Shown here in pieces: positions 9,491 to 19,550 of a stretch of DNA of 64,000 nt (within the stretch, counting starts at the first letter, position 1; each line of letters begins with the position of its first letter). The DNA comes from Cupriavidus pauculus (lineage in GTDB: Bacteria > Pseudomonadota > Gammaproteobacteria > Burkholderiales > Burkholderiaceae): NCBI RefSeq assembly GCF_008801835.1, contig NZ_VZOW01000001.1, forward strand, positions 549,430 to 613,429, given 5' to 3'. The position numbers and the translations under genes are program-made. Below the pieces are notes generated by a model. That model saw nothing but the letters and a program-made list of their open reading frames with translations. It was not told the origin of the DNA and did no database searches.

Positions 9491-9678
9491 GGCAGCGATT
9501 GTATCCGCTCTCACGCGCAAAGCTGTACTGGCGATGGCCGTGCGCGCCAAACGCCTCGCGCGGCAAAGGCCAGCGCGCCGCCGACCGAGAGCTTCTTCGG
9601 ATTTTTTTGTCCGATACGGACGGCGCCGCCCTATATCATCCGCAACTGTTATCGACAAACTGCCACCCCGGAGACACC

Positions 9679-9948
9679 ATGAGCGACCTGCAGGCCCAAT
9701 TCGACCAGGCTCAAATCGACGTCAAGACCCTGACCGAGCGCCCCAACAACATGACGCTGCTGCGCCTTTACGCGCTGTACAAGCAAGGCGCCGAGGGCGA
9801 CGCGCACGGCGACAAGCCGGGCATGACTGATTTCGTCGGCCGCTACAAGTTCGAAGCGTGGGAAGCGCTCAAGGGCACCAGCCAGGACGACGCCAAGCAG
9901 AAATACATCGAGCTGGTGGGCGACCTGCTGGCAGGTCGCGCCAGCTGA
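9679..9948 (+). CDS. Acyl-CoA-binding protein
   Basis: Small cytosolic carrier that binds medium- to long-chain acyl-CoA esters. The 89-residue length is typical of ACBP. The family motifs are present: LYALYKQ, then DFVGRYKFEAWEALKG with the conserved K/W that contact the CoA adenine. A GGAG ribosome-binding site precedes ATG 9679. The gene stands alone, divergent from tsaB and convergent with the MFS gene (3 bp between stops). Confidence 0.93.
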   Translation: MSDLQAQFDQAQIDVKTLTERPNNMTLLRLYALYKQGAEGDAHGDKPGMTDFVGRYKFEAWEALKGTSQDDAKQKYIELVGDLLAGRAS

Positions 9949-9951
9949 TCC

Positions 9952-11508
9952 TCAGGCCGCCGGAACCGGCCGCGGGCGAATGCGCCACGCGGCCAGAATC
10001 GCGGTGGCAATCACCAGCCCGACCGCCAGGAACGTCTCGTCGAATGCGTGAATGCGCGCGGCCTGGGCCGCCGCATCGCCGCCCGTGCCGAGCACTGCCC
10101 CATGTTCGGCAAGCCGCCACTGCAAACCCACGCCAGCCAGCCCCACGCCAATCGCCCCGCCAAGCTGCCGCAGGAAGTTGATGCAGCTAGACCCCTGCGC
10201 GATCAGAGAAAAATCCACGCCGCGCATCGAACCCAGCGTCAGCGACGGCAGGATGCAACCCAGGCCGATGCGGCCAACGATCGCGTAAAGCACCAGCAGA
10301 AGATAGGGCGTGACCGTCGACACGGTCGCCATCAGCAGGAATGACCCGGCCAGCAGCACCAGGCCGAACGACACCTGTCGATGGGGCGGCACCCGGCTGG
10401 TCAGGCGCCCCGCCGCTGCAATCGTGAGCGCGAGCGCGATGCCCGCGGGCATCAGCACGATGCCGGCCGCCGACGGCGTATAAGACAGCGCCGTCTGCAT
10501 GTAGACGGGCAGCAGGTAGGTGGATCCGAACAAACCCGCGCCGTAGATGAATGCCACCACGGCGCCGGCGGCAAACTGTCGGTAGCTGTAAAGCCGCATG
10601 TTCATCAGCGGATCGGCCGCGCGCAGTTGCCAGGCAACGAAGGCGACCAGCATCGCCACGCCGAAGGCGGCCAGGCCCAGCCCTTCGCCAAGGCTCTCGC
10701 GCATGGCGACCAGTCCGTTGAGCAGACTCACCGTGGCGACGCCCACCAGCGCCAGCCCACGCCAGTCCAGCGGCTTGCGCTCGCCCATCATCGCGGAATC
10801 CACAGCCATGAAGCGCCGGCCCATCCACAGGCCGATCAGCGTCAACGGCACCACGACGAAAAAGATCGAGCGCCAGCCGAAGGTTTCCACCAGAAAACCA
10901 CCCACGCTGGGCCCGATGGCGGGCGCCAGCACCACGCCGAAGCCGAACAGCGACAACGCCTTGCCCTGCTCGCGCTCCTCGAACACGCGCAGGATGAAGA
11001 TATTGGGCAACGGCTGCATGATGCCGGCGGCGATGCCTTCTGCCACGCGCATGGCCAGCATCACGCCGAAGGTCGGAGAAAACCCGCCGACGAATCCGCC
11101 CAGGCCCAGTAACAGCAACGAGCCGATAAACGTGCGTCGCAGCCCGTAGCGGTTGAGCAGCCATGGCGTCAGCAGCATCGACAGCGTCATGGCAATCATG
11201 AAACTGGCGGCGACCCACTGGGCGCGTTCCTGTCCCAGATGGAAATGGCGGCTCAGATCGGGAACGGCCACGTTGACGATGGTCGACGACATGATCGACG
11301 ACATCGTCCCGAGCATCAGCGTCACCAGAATCAGCCAGCGCAGGCGGTCGCCATAGCGGGCGCGCAGCGTCGCGCGCGTGGGGCCGCCGCGCTTGTCACC
11401 GGGCTTGCCGGGCTTGTCGTCAGGCTCGTCCGGCCCGCCGCTTCTGTCCGCCCTGCCTGCCGCATCCCCGCTGCCGGTACGTGCCGGCGCAGTGGACGGC
11501 CGCGTCAC
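9952..11508 (-). CDS. MFS multidrug exporter, DHA2 (14-TMS) family
   Basis: Proton-driven drug exporter of the EmrB/QacA type in the inner membrane. The 518 residues include a ~57-residue hydrophilic N-tail rich in Gly/Asp/Lys, then about fourteen hydrophobic segments. Typical motifs are SSTIVNVAVPDLSRHF (segment 1), WLLNRYGLRRTF (loop 2-3 motif A) and PAIGPSVGGFLVETFGWRSIFF (motif C region). It starts with GTG that overlaps the DUF1857 stop as GTGA, so the two are translationally coupled. Substrate is unknown; no membrane-fusion partner is adjacent. Confidence 0.88.
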   Translation of the reverse strand: MTRPSTAPARTGSGDAAGRADRSGGPDEPDDKPGKPGDKRGGPTRATLRARYGDRLRWLILVTLMLGTMSSIMSSTIVNVAVPDLSRHFHLGQERAQWVAASFMIAMTLSMLLTPWLLNRYGLRRTFIGSLLLLGLGGFVGGFSPTFGVMLAMRVAEGIAAGIMQPLPNIFILRVFEEREQGKALSLFGFGVVLAPAIGPSVGGFLVETFGWRSIFFVVVPLTLIGLWMGRRFMAVDSAMMGERKPLDWRGLALVGVATVSLLNGLVAMRESLGEGLGLAAFGVAMLVAFVAWQLRAADPLMNMRLYSYRQFAAGAVVAFIYGAGLFGSTYLLPVYMQTALSYTPSAAGIVLMPAGIALALTIAAAGRLTSRVPPHRQVSFGLVLLAGSFLLMATVSTVTPYLLLVLYAIVGRIGLGCILPSLTLGSMRGVDFSLIAQGSSCINFLRQLGGAIGVGLAGVGLQWRLAEHGAVLGTGGDAAAQAARIHAFDETFLAVGLVIATAILAAWRIRPRPVPAA

Positions 11509-11975
11509 CCTAGCCTGCCCGTCAGCGCGATTTCACGGATCTTGCGCACGGTGTCGAGATCGGCCTCGTGGTATGCGGACTTGACGATCTCGGCATAGCG
11601 GTCGTCACCGCTGGCATCGACCGCCGGCATGGTCGTCTGATAGATAAAGCGCACCAGCAACGCGCCGGGCGCGGGCGTCTCGATGATCATTTCGAGCGTG
11701 CCGCCTGCGTGCTCGGCCGTGGCGGCCGATTCGTAGCGCACGGCCTGTCGCGGCTCGTACACCACGCGATCGCGCACATGGGCCTTGCCAAAATGCAACA
11801 CCCGTTCGATCCAGCCGTCGCCGCGGTCGACAATTTCCGCGCTGTCGAGGCCCAGCATGAAGAGTTCCGGCGATTCCGCCCGCAATACAAGGCCTTGCCA
11901 GAGCTGGTCGGCCGACAACGGCTCCAGCGCCGGGTTGCCTGGGTCATTGATCTCCACCAGGTGTTCGAAACGCAA
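11505..11975 (-). CDS. DUF1857 / AtaL-like SRPBCC protein, TTG start
   Basis: A START/SRPBCC-fold protein with a hydrophobic ligand cavity; function unknown. It matches the DUF1857 pattern: RFEHLVEINDPGNP, LWQGLVLRAESPELF and GLDSAEIVDRGDG. I place the start at TTG 11975: a strong GGGAGAG lies 5 nt upstream and the protein then begins directly at the conserved (L)RFEHLVEIND with the usual ~155 residues. A longer open frame to 12071 adds residues without similarity. Its stop overlaps the exporter start, so the two proteins may work together, for example with a shared small-molecule ligand (inference). Confidence 0.8.
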   Translation of the reverse strand: MRFEHLVEINDPGNPALEPLSADQLWQGLVLRAESPELFMLGLDSAEIVDRGDGWIERVLHFGKAHVRDRVVYEPRQAVRYESAATAEHAGGTLEMIIETPAPGALLVRFIYQTTMPAVDASGDDRYAEIVKSAYHEADLDTVRKIREIALTGRLG

Positions 11976-12201
11976 CTTGACTCTCCCAATCGTGAATTTG
12001 CATATTATGGGCCCTCCCGCGCGAGGCTGCGTCGCCGACATGGGCGCGGCGTCCGTCATCACTGCTGACAAAACATGTCAGGAGCGGGCGCGCAGAATGC
12101 TGGCCCGGTGTGTGCAAGTGCGTCAGTAGTCGTCACCAGTCGTCAGGAGCCGTCAGGAGCGGCTCCGCGGGCGCGCGCCGGAGAACGCTCAGGAGGCAGG
12201 C

Positions 12202-12618
12202 ATGGAGTTGTTGATCAACATCGACGTCGATGACCTCGAACGCGGCATCGGCTTTTACGAGGCAGGGCTGGGGCTGCGGCTTCACCGCAAGCTGTTCGAC
12301 GGCACGGTGGCCGAGATGCATGGCGCATGCGCGCCGATCTATCTGCTGGCCAAGGCGGCCGGCTCGCTGGCCACCACGCGCAGCGACACGCGGCGCGACT
12401 ACACGCGGCATTGGACGCCCGTGCACCTGGACTTCGTGGTCGCGGCGCTCGAACCCGCCATCGAACAGGCGCTTGGCGCCGGCGCGGAACTGGAAGACTG
12501 GCCGCAGGATTTCGCATGGGGCCGCCAGGCCCGCCTGTCCGATCCATTCGGGCATGGCCTGTGCTTTATAGAATGGAAGTCCGGCGGATACGACGCGCCG
12601 GGCTCGCGACCGGTCTGA
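12202..12618 (+). CDS. VOC / glyoxalase-fold protein
   Basis: A 138-residue vicinal-oxygen-chelate protein with two beta-alpha-beta repeats: INIDVDDLERGIGFYEAGLGLRL and VHLDFVVAALEPAIEQAL. It ends with the family-typical DPFGHGLCFIEW. The last E and the H in VHLD are candidate metal ligands. A strong AGGAGG precedes the ATG. Members include glyoxalase I, dioxygenases and antibiotic-binding proteins; nothing here decides among them. Confidence 0.82.
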   Translation: MELLINIDVDDLERGIGFYEAGLGLRLHRKLFDGTVAEMHGACAPIYLLAKAAGSLATTRSDTRRDYTRHWTPVHLDFVVAALEPAIEQALGAGAELEDWPQDFAWGRQARLSDPFGHGLCFIEWKSGGYDAPGSRPV

Positions 12619-12630
12619 ATCGGTATCAAC

Positions 12631-12664
12631 AAAAAACCCCATGGTTTTGGCCATGGGGTTTTTT
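12631..12664. terminator. Bidirectional intrinsic terminator (VOC gene / aceB)
   Basis: The stem pairs AAAAAACCCCATGG with CCATGGGGTTTTTT around a TTTTGG loop. It is flanked by A and T runs on either strand and lies between convergent genes. Confidence 0.92.
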
Positions 12665-12694
12665 GCTGGCGGACGCCGGAACAACGAGCGACGC

Positions 12695-14281
12695 TCAGAC
12701 TTCCTCGTACAGCGGCAGCGTCAGGAATTCGGCAAAGTCTTCCGAAGTCGACATCTGCTCGAAAATCTGCGCGGCGCGATCGTAGGTCTTCGTCTCGCCA
12801 CCGACCACTTCCTTCACCTTGGCCAGTTCTTCCGGGATCAGGCCGCGCACCAGCTCGGCGGTCACCTTGCGGCCGTCTTCGAGCTTGCCCTTCGGCGAGC
12901 GGATCCATTGCCAGACCTGCGAACGCGAGATCTCGGCGGTGGCCGCATCTTCCATCAGGTTGTGAATCGGCACGCAGCCGTTGCCGGCCAGCCAGGCGCC
13001 CAGGTAGTGGATGCCGACGTTGATGTTCATGCGCAGGCCAGCTTCGGTGATCGGCGCTTCGGGCTTGAAGTCGAGCAGGTCGGCCGCCTTGACTTCGACG
13101 TCCGGGCGTTGCTTCTCGAACTGGTTGGGCTTGTCGCCCAGCACGGCCACGAATTCCTTCATCGCCGGCTCGACCAGCCCCGGGTGAGCCACCCAGCCGC
13201 CGTCATAGCCATCGGTGGCGTCGCGACGCTTGTCGCCGATGATGCCCTGCATGGCGATCGCGTTCTTCTCCGGATCGTTCTTGATCGGGATCAGCGCGCT
13301 CATGCCGCCGATCGCCGGAGCACCGCGCTTGTGGCAGGTCTTCAGCAGCAGCAGCGCGTAGGCGCGCATGAACGGCGAGGTCATCGTCACCTTGGCGCGG
13401 TCGGCCAGGCAGAAGTTCTTGTCCACCTTGAACTTCTTGATGCACGAGAAGATGTAGTCCCAGCGGCCGGCGTTCAGGCCCGCGCTGTGGTCGCGCAGTT
13501 CGTACAGGATTTCTTCCATTTCGAACGCGGCGAGGATCGTCTCGATCAGCACGGTCGCCTTGATCGTGCCTTGCGGCAGGCCAATCTCGTTCTGCGCCAT
13601 CACGAAGATGTCGTTCCACAGGCGCGCTTCCAGATGGCTTTCCATCTTCGGCAGGTAGAAGAACGGGCCGGCGCCGCGGGCGATCTGTTCCTTGGCGTTA
13701 TGGAACAGGAACAGCGCGAAGTCGAAAATGCCGCCCGAAATGCGCTTGCCATCGATCGTGACGTGCTTTTCGTCGAGATGCCAGCCGCGCGGACGCACCT
13801 GCAGCGTGGCGATCTTGTCGTTGAGCTTGTAGTGCTTGCCGTTGCTGTCCAGCGTCAGCGTGCGGCGCACCGCCGCCTTCAGGTTGACCTGCCCCTGCAT
13901 CTGGTTGTGCCAGTTCGGGGTGTTCGAGTCCTCGAAGTCGGTCATGTAGCTGTCAGCGCCCGAATTGAAGGCGTTGATCACCATCTTGGCTTCGACCGGG
14001 CCGGTGATTTCCACGCGGCGGCATTCCAGCGCCTTGGGCACCGGCGCCACCTTCCAGTCGCCTTCGCGAATGGCCTTGGTTTCCGGCAGGAAATCGGGAA
14101 TCTCGCCGGCGTCCAGGCGCTTGGCGCGCGCCACGCGCGCAGCCAGCAGTTCCTGACGACGCGGCTCGAAGGCGCGGTGCAGCTTGTCGACCAGGGCCAG
14201 GGCTTCCGGCGTGAGGATGTCTTCGTAAGCCGGCAGGATCTCGCCGGTAATCTTCATGCCCGCGGGCAGCGTGATAGCCAT
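12695..14281 (-). CDS. aceB: Malate synthase A
   Basis: Condenses glyoxylate with acetyl-CoA to malate in the glyoxylate shunt. At 528 residues it is the A-type enzyme, not the ~720-residue GlcB type. Visible blocks are TGPVEAKMVINAFNSGADSYM (split across the conserved region), DFEDSNTPNWHN, LQVRPRGWHLDEKH with the active-site Arg, and the signature NLMEDAATAEISRSQVWQW. ATG 14281 gives MAITLPAGMKITG, the expected N-terminus. It shares this neighbourhood with aceA, so two-carbon growth genes are clustered although not in one operon. Confidence 0.96.
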   Translation of the reverse strand: MAITLPAGMKITGEILPAYEDILTPEALALVDKLHRAFEPRRQELLAARVARAKRLDAGEIPDFLPETKAIREGDWKVAPVPKALECRRVEITGPVEAKMVINAFNSGADSYMTDFEDSNTPNWHNQMQGQVNLKAAVRRTLTLDSNGKHYKLNDKIATLQVRPRGWHLDEKHVTIDGKRISGGIFDFALFLFHNAKEQIARGAGPFFYLPKMESHLEARLWNDIFVMAQNEIGLPQGTIKATVLIETILAAFEMEEILYELRDHSAGLNAGRWDYIFSCIKKFKVDKNFCLADRAKVTMTSPFMRAYALLLLKTCHKRGAPAIGGMSALIPIKNDPEKNAIAMQGIIGDKRRDATDGYDGGWVAHPGLVEPAMKEFVAVLGDKPNQFEKQRPDVEVKAADLLDFKPEAPITEAGLRMNINVGIHYLGAWLAGNGCVPIHNLMEDAATAEISRSQVWQWIRSPKGKLEDGRKVTAELVRGLIPEELAKVKEVVGGETKTYDRAAQIFEQMSTSEDFAEFLTLPLYEEV

Positions 14282-14330
14282 CAGTCTTCTCCTGTATGTG
14301 CGATGGTGTGTGAGGGGATGACCACGCTTG

Positions 14331-15032
14331 TCAGACCGTTGCGCCCGAGGCGGCAACGAAAGCAAGCAGGTCGTTCATGTCGTGCCCGGTGCCGGTGGGC
14401 GCCACGTCGAGGCGCTCCGCCGGGTGGCCGGCACGATTGATCCAGAAAGTGGTGTAGCCGAACCACGTGGCGCCGCATGCATCCCAGCAGTTCGACGAGA
14501 CGAACAGGATCTCGGCGACCGGCAGCCGGAACGCTTGCGGTCCCAGCGCATACGCGGCCGGCGCGGTCTTGTACTGGCGCACCGCATCGACCGACAGCAC
14601 ATGGTCGAACAACCCGTGCATGCCTGCGCTCTTGACCGCGATGTCCAGCATCTCCGGATTGCCATTGGACAGGATGCCCAGCGGCAGATTCGCACGACGC
14701 AAGCGCTTGAGCGCCGCGAGGTTTTCGGGGAACGCCGACAGGCACGCATATTCCTTGAGCAAGTGAGCCTGCGACGCTTCGTCGAGGTCCAGCGCCAGCC
14801 GGTCCGCCGCATAACGCAGCGCGTCGATCGTGATGTCCCAGAACGGCTTGTATCGCGCCCCGTCCGGCGCGGCCAGCGAGCGCAGCCGCGAATAATCGAT
14901 CTGGCGTTCGCGCCATAGCAGCGCCAGCGCTTCGCCCTTGCCCGGAAACAATTGCTCCGCGCGCGCCGTGACGGAATACACGTCGAACAGCGTGCCATAG
15001 GCATCGAAAACGACCGCGCGGATCTTGTTCAT
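14331..15032 (-). CDS. Haloacid dehalogenase type II (HAD superfamily)
   Basis: A 233-residue HAD hydrolase. The nucleophile is D10 in VVFDAYGTLFDVYSV, motif II is ILSNGNPEML, and the type-II haloacid dehalogenase tail reads FVSSNCWDACGATWFGYTTFWINR. The family cleaves 2-haloalkanoic acids; in many bacteria the real substrate is unproven. It lies 49 bp upstream of aceB and could share its transcript. The product of L-2-haloacid hydrolysis is a 2-hydroxyacid such as glycolate, which would feed the shunt (inference). Confidence 0.88.
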   Translation of the reverse strand: MNKIRAVVFDAYGTLFDVYSVTARAEQLFPGKGEALALLWRERQIDYSRLRSLAAPDGARYKPFWDITIDALRYAADRLALDLDEASQAHLLKEYACLSAFPENLAALKRLRRANLPLGILSNGNPEMLDIAVKSAGMHGLFDHVLSVDAVRQYKTAPAAYALGPQAFRLPVAEILFVSSNCWDACGATWFGYTTFWINRAGHPAERLDVAPTGTGHDMNDLLAFVAASGATV

Positions 15033-15205
15033 CTATGGACTCTATAAACGCCAGGGACTGAATGGGGCTGTACACGATTGAATGCATCGAATTCTAGAGA
15101 CGCGTTGCAGTGCGGCAAAGCCAAGTGCGGTCACTTGATCTTTTACTTTTGCACTACTAATCTTGGCCTTCCTCATCAAGACTGTGTATCAGCCAGCGAA
15201 CATTC

Positions 15206-16141
15206 GTGGACCATTTCAAGCAACTGGAGACTTTTGTATCGGTCGCATCACGTGGCAGCCTCTCCGCCGCGGCGGCTGCCGAGGGCGTGGCGCCGGCCAT
15301 CATTGGCCGGCGCATCGACGCGCTGGAAGAGCGCCTGGGCGTCAAGTTGCTGGTCCGCACCACGCGCAAGATCACGCTGACCTTTGAGGGCTCGGCCTTC
15401 CTGGAGGACTGCCAGCGCATCCTGAACGATCTGCACAATGCCGAAGCGAGCGTCTCCGCGGGCGGCGTCAAGGCCAGCGGACACCTGCGCGTGACCGCGC
15501 CGGCCGGTTTCGGCCGCAAGCATGTGGCGCCGGTGGTGCCGCTGTTTATCGAATCGCATCCCGACGTCACGCTGACGCTCGACCTTTCCGATCGCGTGGT
15601 CGATCTGGTCAACGAAGGCTTCGATTGCGCGATTCGCCTCGGCGATCTGCCCGATTCGAGCCTGGTGTCGATCCGCCTGGCCGAAAACCGGCGCGTGGTG
15701 GTGGCGTCGCCCGAATACCTGGCGCGCGCCGGATCGCCACAGCAGCCGGACGACCTGTCGCGCCACAACTGCCTGGCCTTTGGCGCCAGCGCCAATGTGC
15801 AGCGCGGCTGGGTATTCCAGCAGGATGGCCGCGCCATCACGGTCAAGGTTGGCGGCACGATGGAATGCACCGACGGCGCGGTGCTGCACGCCTGGTGCCT
15901 GCAAGGCCACGGCCTGGCATGGCGCTCCTGGTGGGAAGTCGGCCATGAGATCGCCAGCGGCCGACTGGTCACCGTGCTGGACGAATTCCAGGCGCCGCCG
16001 ATCGGCATTCATGCGGTATTCCCGCAGCGCAAGCATCTGCCGCTGCGCGTTCGTCTGTTCATCGATCATCTCAAGAACACCTATGGCAACCCGGCCTACT
16101 GGCGACGCGCCGAACAGGCGCCGGCCAGCGGTGCCGACTAA
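15206..16141 (+). CDS. LysR-family transcriptional regulator
   Basis: A 311-residue LysR regulator that starts with GTG. Residues 1-60 hold the winged helix (LETFVSVASRGSLSAAAAAEGVAPAIIGRRIDALEERLGVKLLVRTTR). The rest is a periplasmic-binding-like effector domain. It is transcribed divergently from the HAD-aceB pair across 173 bp, the classical arrangement for a LysR protein controlling its neighbour; control of HAD/aceB is therefore likely but inferred. The effector is unknown. Confidence 0.9.
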   Translation: MDHFKQLETFVSVASRGSLSAAAAAEGVAPAIIGRRIDALEERLGVKLLVRTTRKITLTFEGSAFLEDCQRILNDLHNAEASVSAGGVKASGHLRVTAPAGFGRKHVAPVVPLFIESHPDVTLTLDLSDRVVDLVNEGFDCAIRLGDLPDSSLVSIRLAENRRVVVASPEYLARAGSPQQPDDLSRHNCLAFGASANVQRGWVFQQDGRAITVKVGGTMECTDGAVLHAWCLQGHGLAWRSWWEVGHEIASGRLVTVLDEFQAPPIGIHAVFPQRKHLPLRVRLFIDHLKNTYGNPAYWRRAEQAPASGAD

Positions 16142-16354
16142 GCTGGCCAGTGGCGCGGACCCACTGCGCGGACCAGATTCGCGGCCGACGCGACATCGCC
16201 GATTGCTTGAATCGCAATTCGCGCGATTGGCGGACAAAAGTTCCTTCGCCCACCAATCGGTTTGATATTTCGCAATGACGGACACTTCACACTGACTACA
16301 ATCAATCAGACAGGCGCTGACTTGGCCTGCCCCACTCGTGAAAGGAGGTCCGGT

Positions 16355-16789
16355 ATGTTCAAGCACATCCTGCTACCCACCGACGGTTCTGAGTTGTCCA
16401 AGAAGGCCATCGATGGCGGCCTGGAACTGGCAAAGGCGATCAACGCCCGCGTCACTGCCTATGTCTGCCTTGAGGAATATCCGTACACGCCCTTCAGCGA
16501 AATCGTGGTCGAGGCTCCGCAGGCGTTCAAGGAACGTATCGAGAACCAGGCCAGGCTGTACCTGAAGGAGATTGAAACCGCCGCGGTCGCCGCCGGGCTG
16601 CCGTTCGATGCGGACATGACCACCTTCGCGGTGCCCTATCTCGGCATCATCGACGCGGCGGAGCGTCATGGCTGCGACGTGATCTTCATGGCCTCGCACG
16701 GCCGGCGCGGCCTGTCCGGCCTGCTGCTCGGCAGCGAGACCCAGAAGGTCCTCACGCACACGGATATTCCCGTTATCGTCTATCGATAG
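16355..16789 (+). CDS. Universal stress protein UspA family
   Basis: A single-domain Usp of 144 residues. It begins MFKHILLPTDGSELSKKAI and ends with the nucleotide-binding signature SHGRRGLSGLLLGSETQKVLTHTDIPVIV, which marks the ATP-binding subclass. A perfect AAAGGAGG sits upstream of ATG 16355; the frame is open further upstream but has no support. It lies convergent with aceA. The exact role is not known. Confidence 0.92.
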   Translation: MFKHILLPTDGSELSKKAIDGGLELAKAINARVTAYVCLEEYPYTPFSEIVVEAPQAFKERIENQARLYLKEIETAAVAAGLPFDADMTTFAVPYLGIIDAAERHGCDVIFMASHGRRGLSGLLLGSETQKVLTHTDIPVIVYR

Positions 16790-16803
16790 TCAGCCGCCCT
16801 GCC

Positions 16804-16836
16804 AAAAAAAGCCGCGCCGCAGGTCATGCGGCGCGG
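16804..16836 (-). terminator. Intrinsic terminator of aceA
   Basis: The 10-bp GC stem CCGCGCCGCA/TGCGGCGCGG has a 5-nt loop. On the minus strand it is followed by seven T, a canonical terminator about 70 bp after the aceA stop. Confidence 0.9.
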
Positions 16837-16905
16837 TGCCAAACTGACGGCGTGATGGTCGCACGCCGTCCCCGAATTACCTTTCGCGTTGCCTGGCCGA
16901 ATGGC

Positions 16906-18201
<1,296 letters not shown>

Positions 18202-18503
18202 ATTCACTCTCCTGATAGCAATGCCAGGGATTCGCTTCGAAATTTGCGACACGGCCCCGTTGCCGGGGAGACCTAGGCGACGCTGTGGTTCCAGCGTCTC
18301 AAGTCATGTGTCTTATATAAGAGTGTAGGGAACGATCCCGCGTCGCAACAGCGCCAACTGTGGTCAACGCCTCGTTTTTTTATTCTTTACTTTCAATGAG
18401 TTGCCGATCGTATGCCACGATGTGGAAGGGAGTCTTCCATCATGAGAAACGGAGCTTGTGCTGCGCACCGACATGTTTTTGCGAAACAAAACAGCTTTCC
18501 GCA
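18202..18503. other. aceA promoter/leader region
   Basis: This holds the aceA upstream region on the minus strand. A CCCCG/CGGGG hairpin lies at about 18255-18268 and an inverted repeat at 18279-18298. AT-rich TATATA occurs near 18314. I could not assign a -35/-10 pair with confidence. No gene is seen. Confidence 0.5.
18279..18298 (-). repeat. Perfect inverted repeat in the aceA leader
   Basis: GACGCTG-N6-CAGCGTC is a perfect dyad about 80-100 bp upstream of the aceA start. It could be an operator for a glyoxylate-shunt regulator or a leader hairpin. The sequence does not decide between these. Confidence 0.55.
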
Positions 18504-19475
18504 TCATGAAATTTCAGCAGCCTCGGGATTCACACGCGCGGCCTGCAGGTCGGTCGATGCGGGCGCGCCGGCCAGATGGTCGACAAATTCGCCGATCATG
18601 GCGGCCATGCGTTGCGGATGCGACAGCGGCAGCCAATGATGCGCATCGACTTCGCGGCGCCACAAATGCGCGACCCAACGCCCGAATCCCTCGGTCACAG
18701 CCGGCCGCACATAGCGATCGCGCAGCGGCACGATGATCTGCACCGGCGCATGGGCGCGTCTGTCGCGCGGCGCACGCAGGCGGACGCGAAAGTTGGCGCG
18801 ATACAGCCGCAGCCCGTTCACACCGTCGGCAGTCTGGGTGAGATTGGCCGGCGCATACAGTCCTTCGGTCTTGCGCAGCCAGAACGGCCAGCTTCGGCCG
18901 AGCCAGACCTTCCAGTTCCATTCCGGCAGTTTCGGCAGATGAAAGAACACGATGTACCACGATGCCAGCGCCTGACGCAGCGTGGCGCCCCACTGCCGGA
19001 GCGAGCGCCGGCCGACGCTGCGCAAGGCGATCGCGGCGTAATCGAGGCACGGCCCCGAGCATGACGTGAACGAAGCGATGCGCCCGTACAGGCGCGGATC
19101 GGTGACGAATTCCCAGCCCTGGATCGATCCCCAGTCATGCCCGACCAAGTGCACGGCGCGATCGGGCGAAACGGCGTCGATCACCGCGATAAAGTCGTCA
19201 GCCAGGCGTTCAAGCCGATAGTCGGACACGTTAGGCGGCGCGTCCGAGGCCCCCGCACCGCGCACGTCGTAGGCAATCACATGAAAACGCTCGGACAGCG
19301 CCTGCGCCACGCCGTGCCAGACGTGGCTGTTATCGGGATAGCCGTGCACCAGCACCACGACGGGATGGCTTGGGTCGCCCCACGCCGAGGCGGCGAGCCG
19401 CACAGTGCCTGTCTGGATATGAAAAGCGAGCGGCGATGGCCGCGAGGAAATCGGCAGGGTCATGGCGTCGGGCAT
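18504..19475 (-). CDS. Alpha/beta hydrolase, epoxide-hydrolase-like
   Basis: A 323-residue alpha/beta-fold hydrolase with an aspartate nucleophile. The oxyanion motif is HGYPDNSHVW, the nucleophile elbow is GHDWGS (Asp rather than Ser), and the likely catalytic His lies in VDAHHWLPLSHP. Asp nucleophiles occur in epoxide hydrolases and haloalkane dehalogenases. It resembles the hydrolase half of mycobacterial EphD-type fusions, here without the reductase half (family recollection). The start is ATG 19475, or possibly 19463. Confidence 0.82.
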   Translation of the reverse strand: MPDAMTLPISSRPSPLAFHIQTGTVRLAASAWGDPSHPVVVLVHGYPDNSHVWHGVAQALSERFHVIAYDVRGAGASDAPPNVSDYRLERLADDFIAVIDAVSPDRAVHLVGHDWGSIQGWEFVTDPRLYGRIASFTSCSGPCLDYAAIALRSVGRRSLRQWGATLRQALASWYIVFFHLPKLPEWNWKVWLGRSWPFWLRKTEGLYAPANLTQTADGVNGLRLYRANFRVRLRAPRDRRAHAPVQIIVPLRDRYVRPAVTEGFGRWVAHLWRREVDAHHWLPLSHPQRMAAMIGEFVDHLAGAPASTDLQAARVNPEAAEIS

Positions 19476-19550
19476 TGACAGTATCGAATGTCATCGTCGC
19501 CCATGCTAACGCCGCCGCATACCGCGCGACGGCGTTTGAAACGGCGAATC

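Noticed and set aside
12072..12180. Short GTCAGGAGC direct repeats before the VOC gene
   Set aside because: Three copies of a 9-mer at irregular spacing in GC-rich DNA; no evidence of a regulatory array.
12641..14440. 599-codon plus-strand open frame opposite aceB
   Set aside because: It mirrors the codon structure of malate synthase on the other strand, has no ribosome-binding site and encodes His/Arg/Gln-rich sequence without family features. It is a high-GC antisense artefact.
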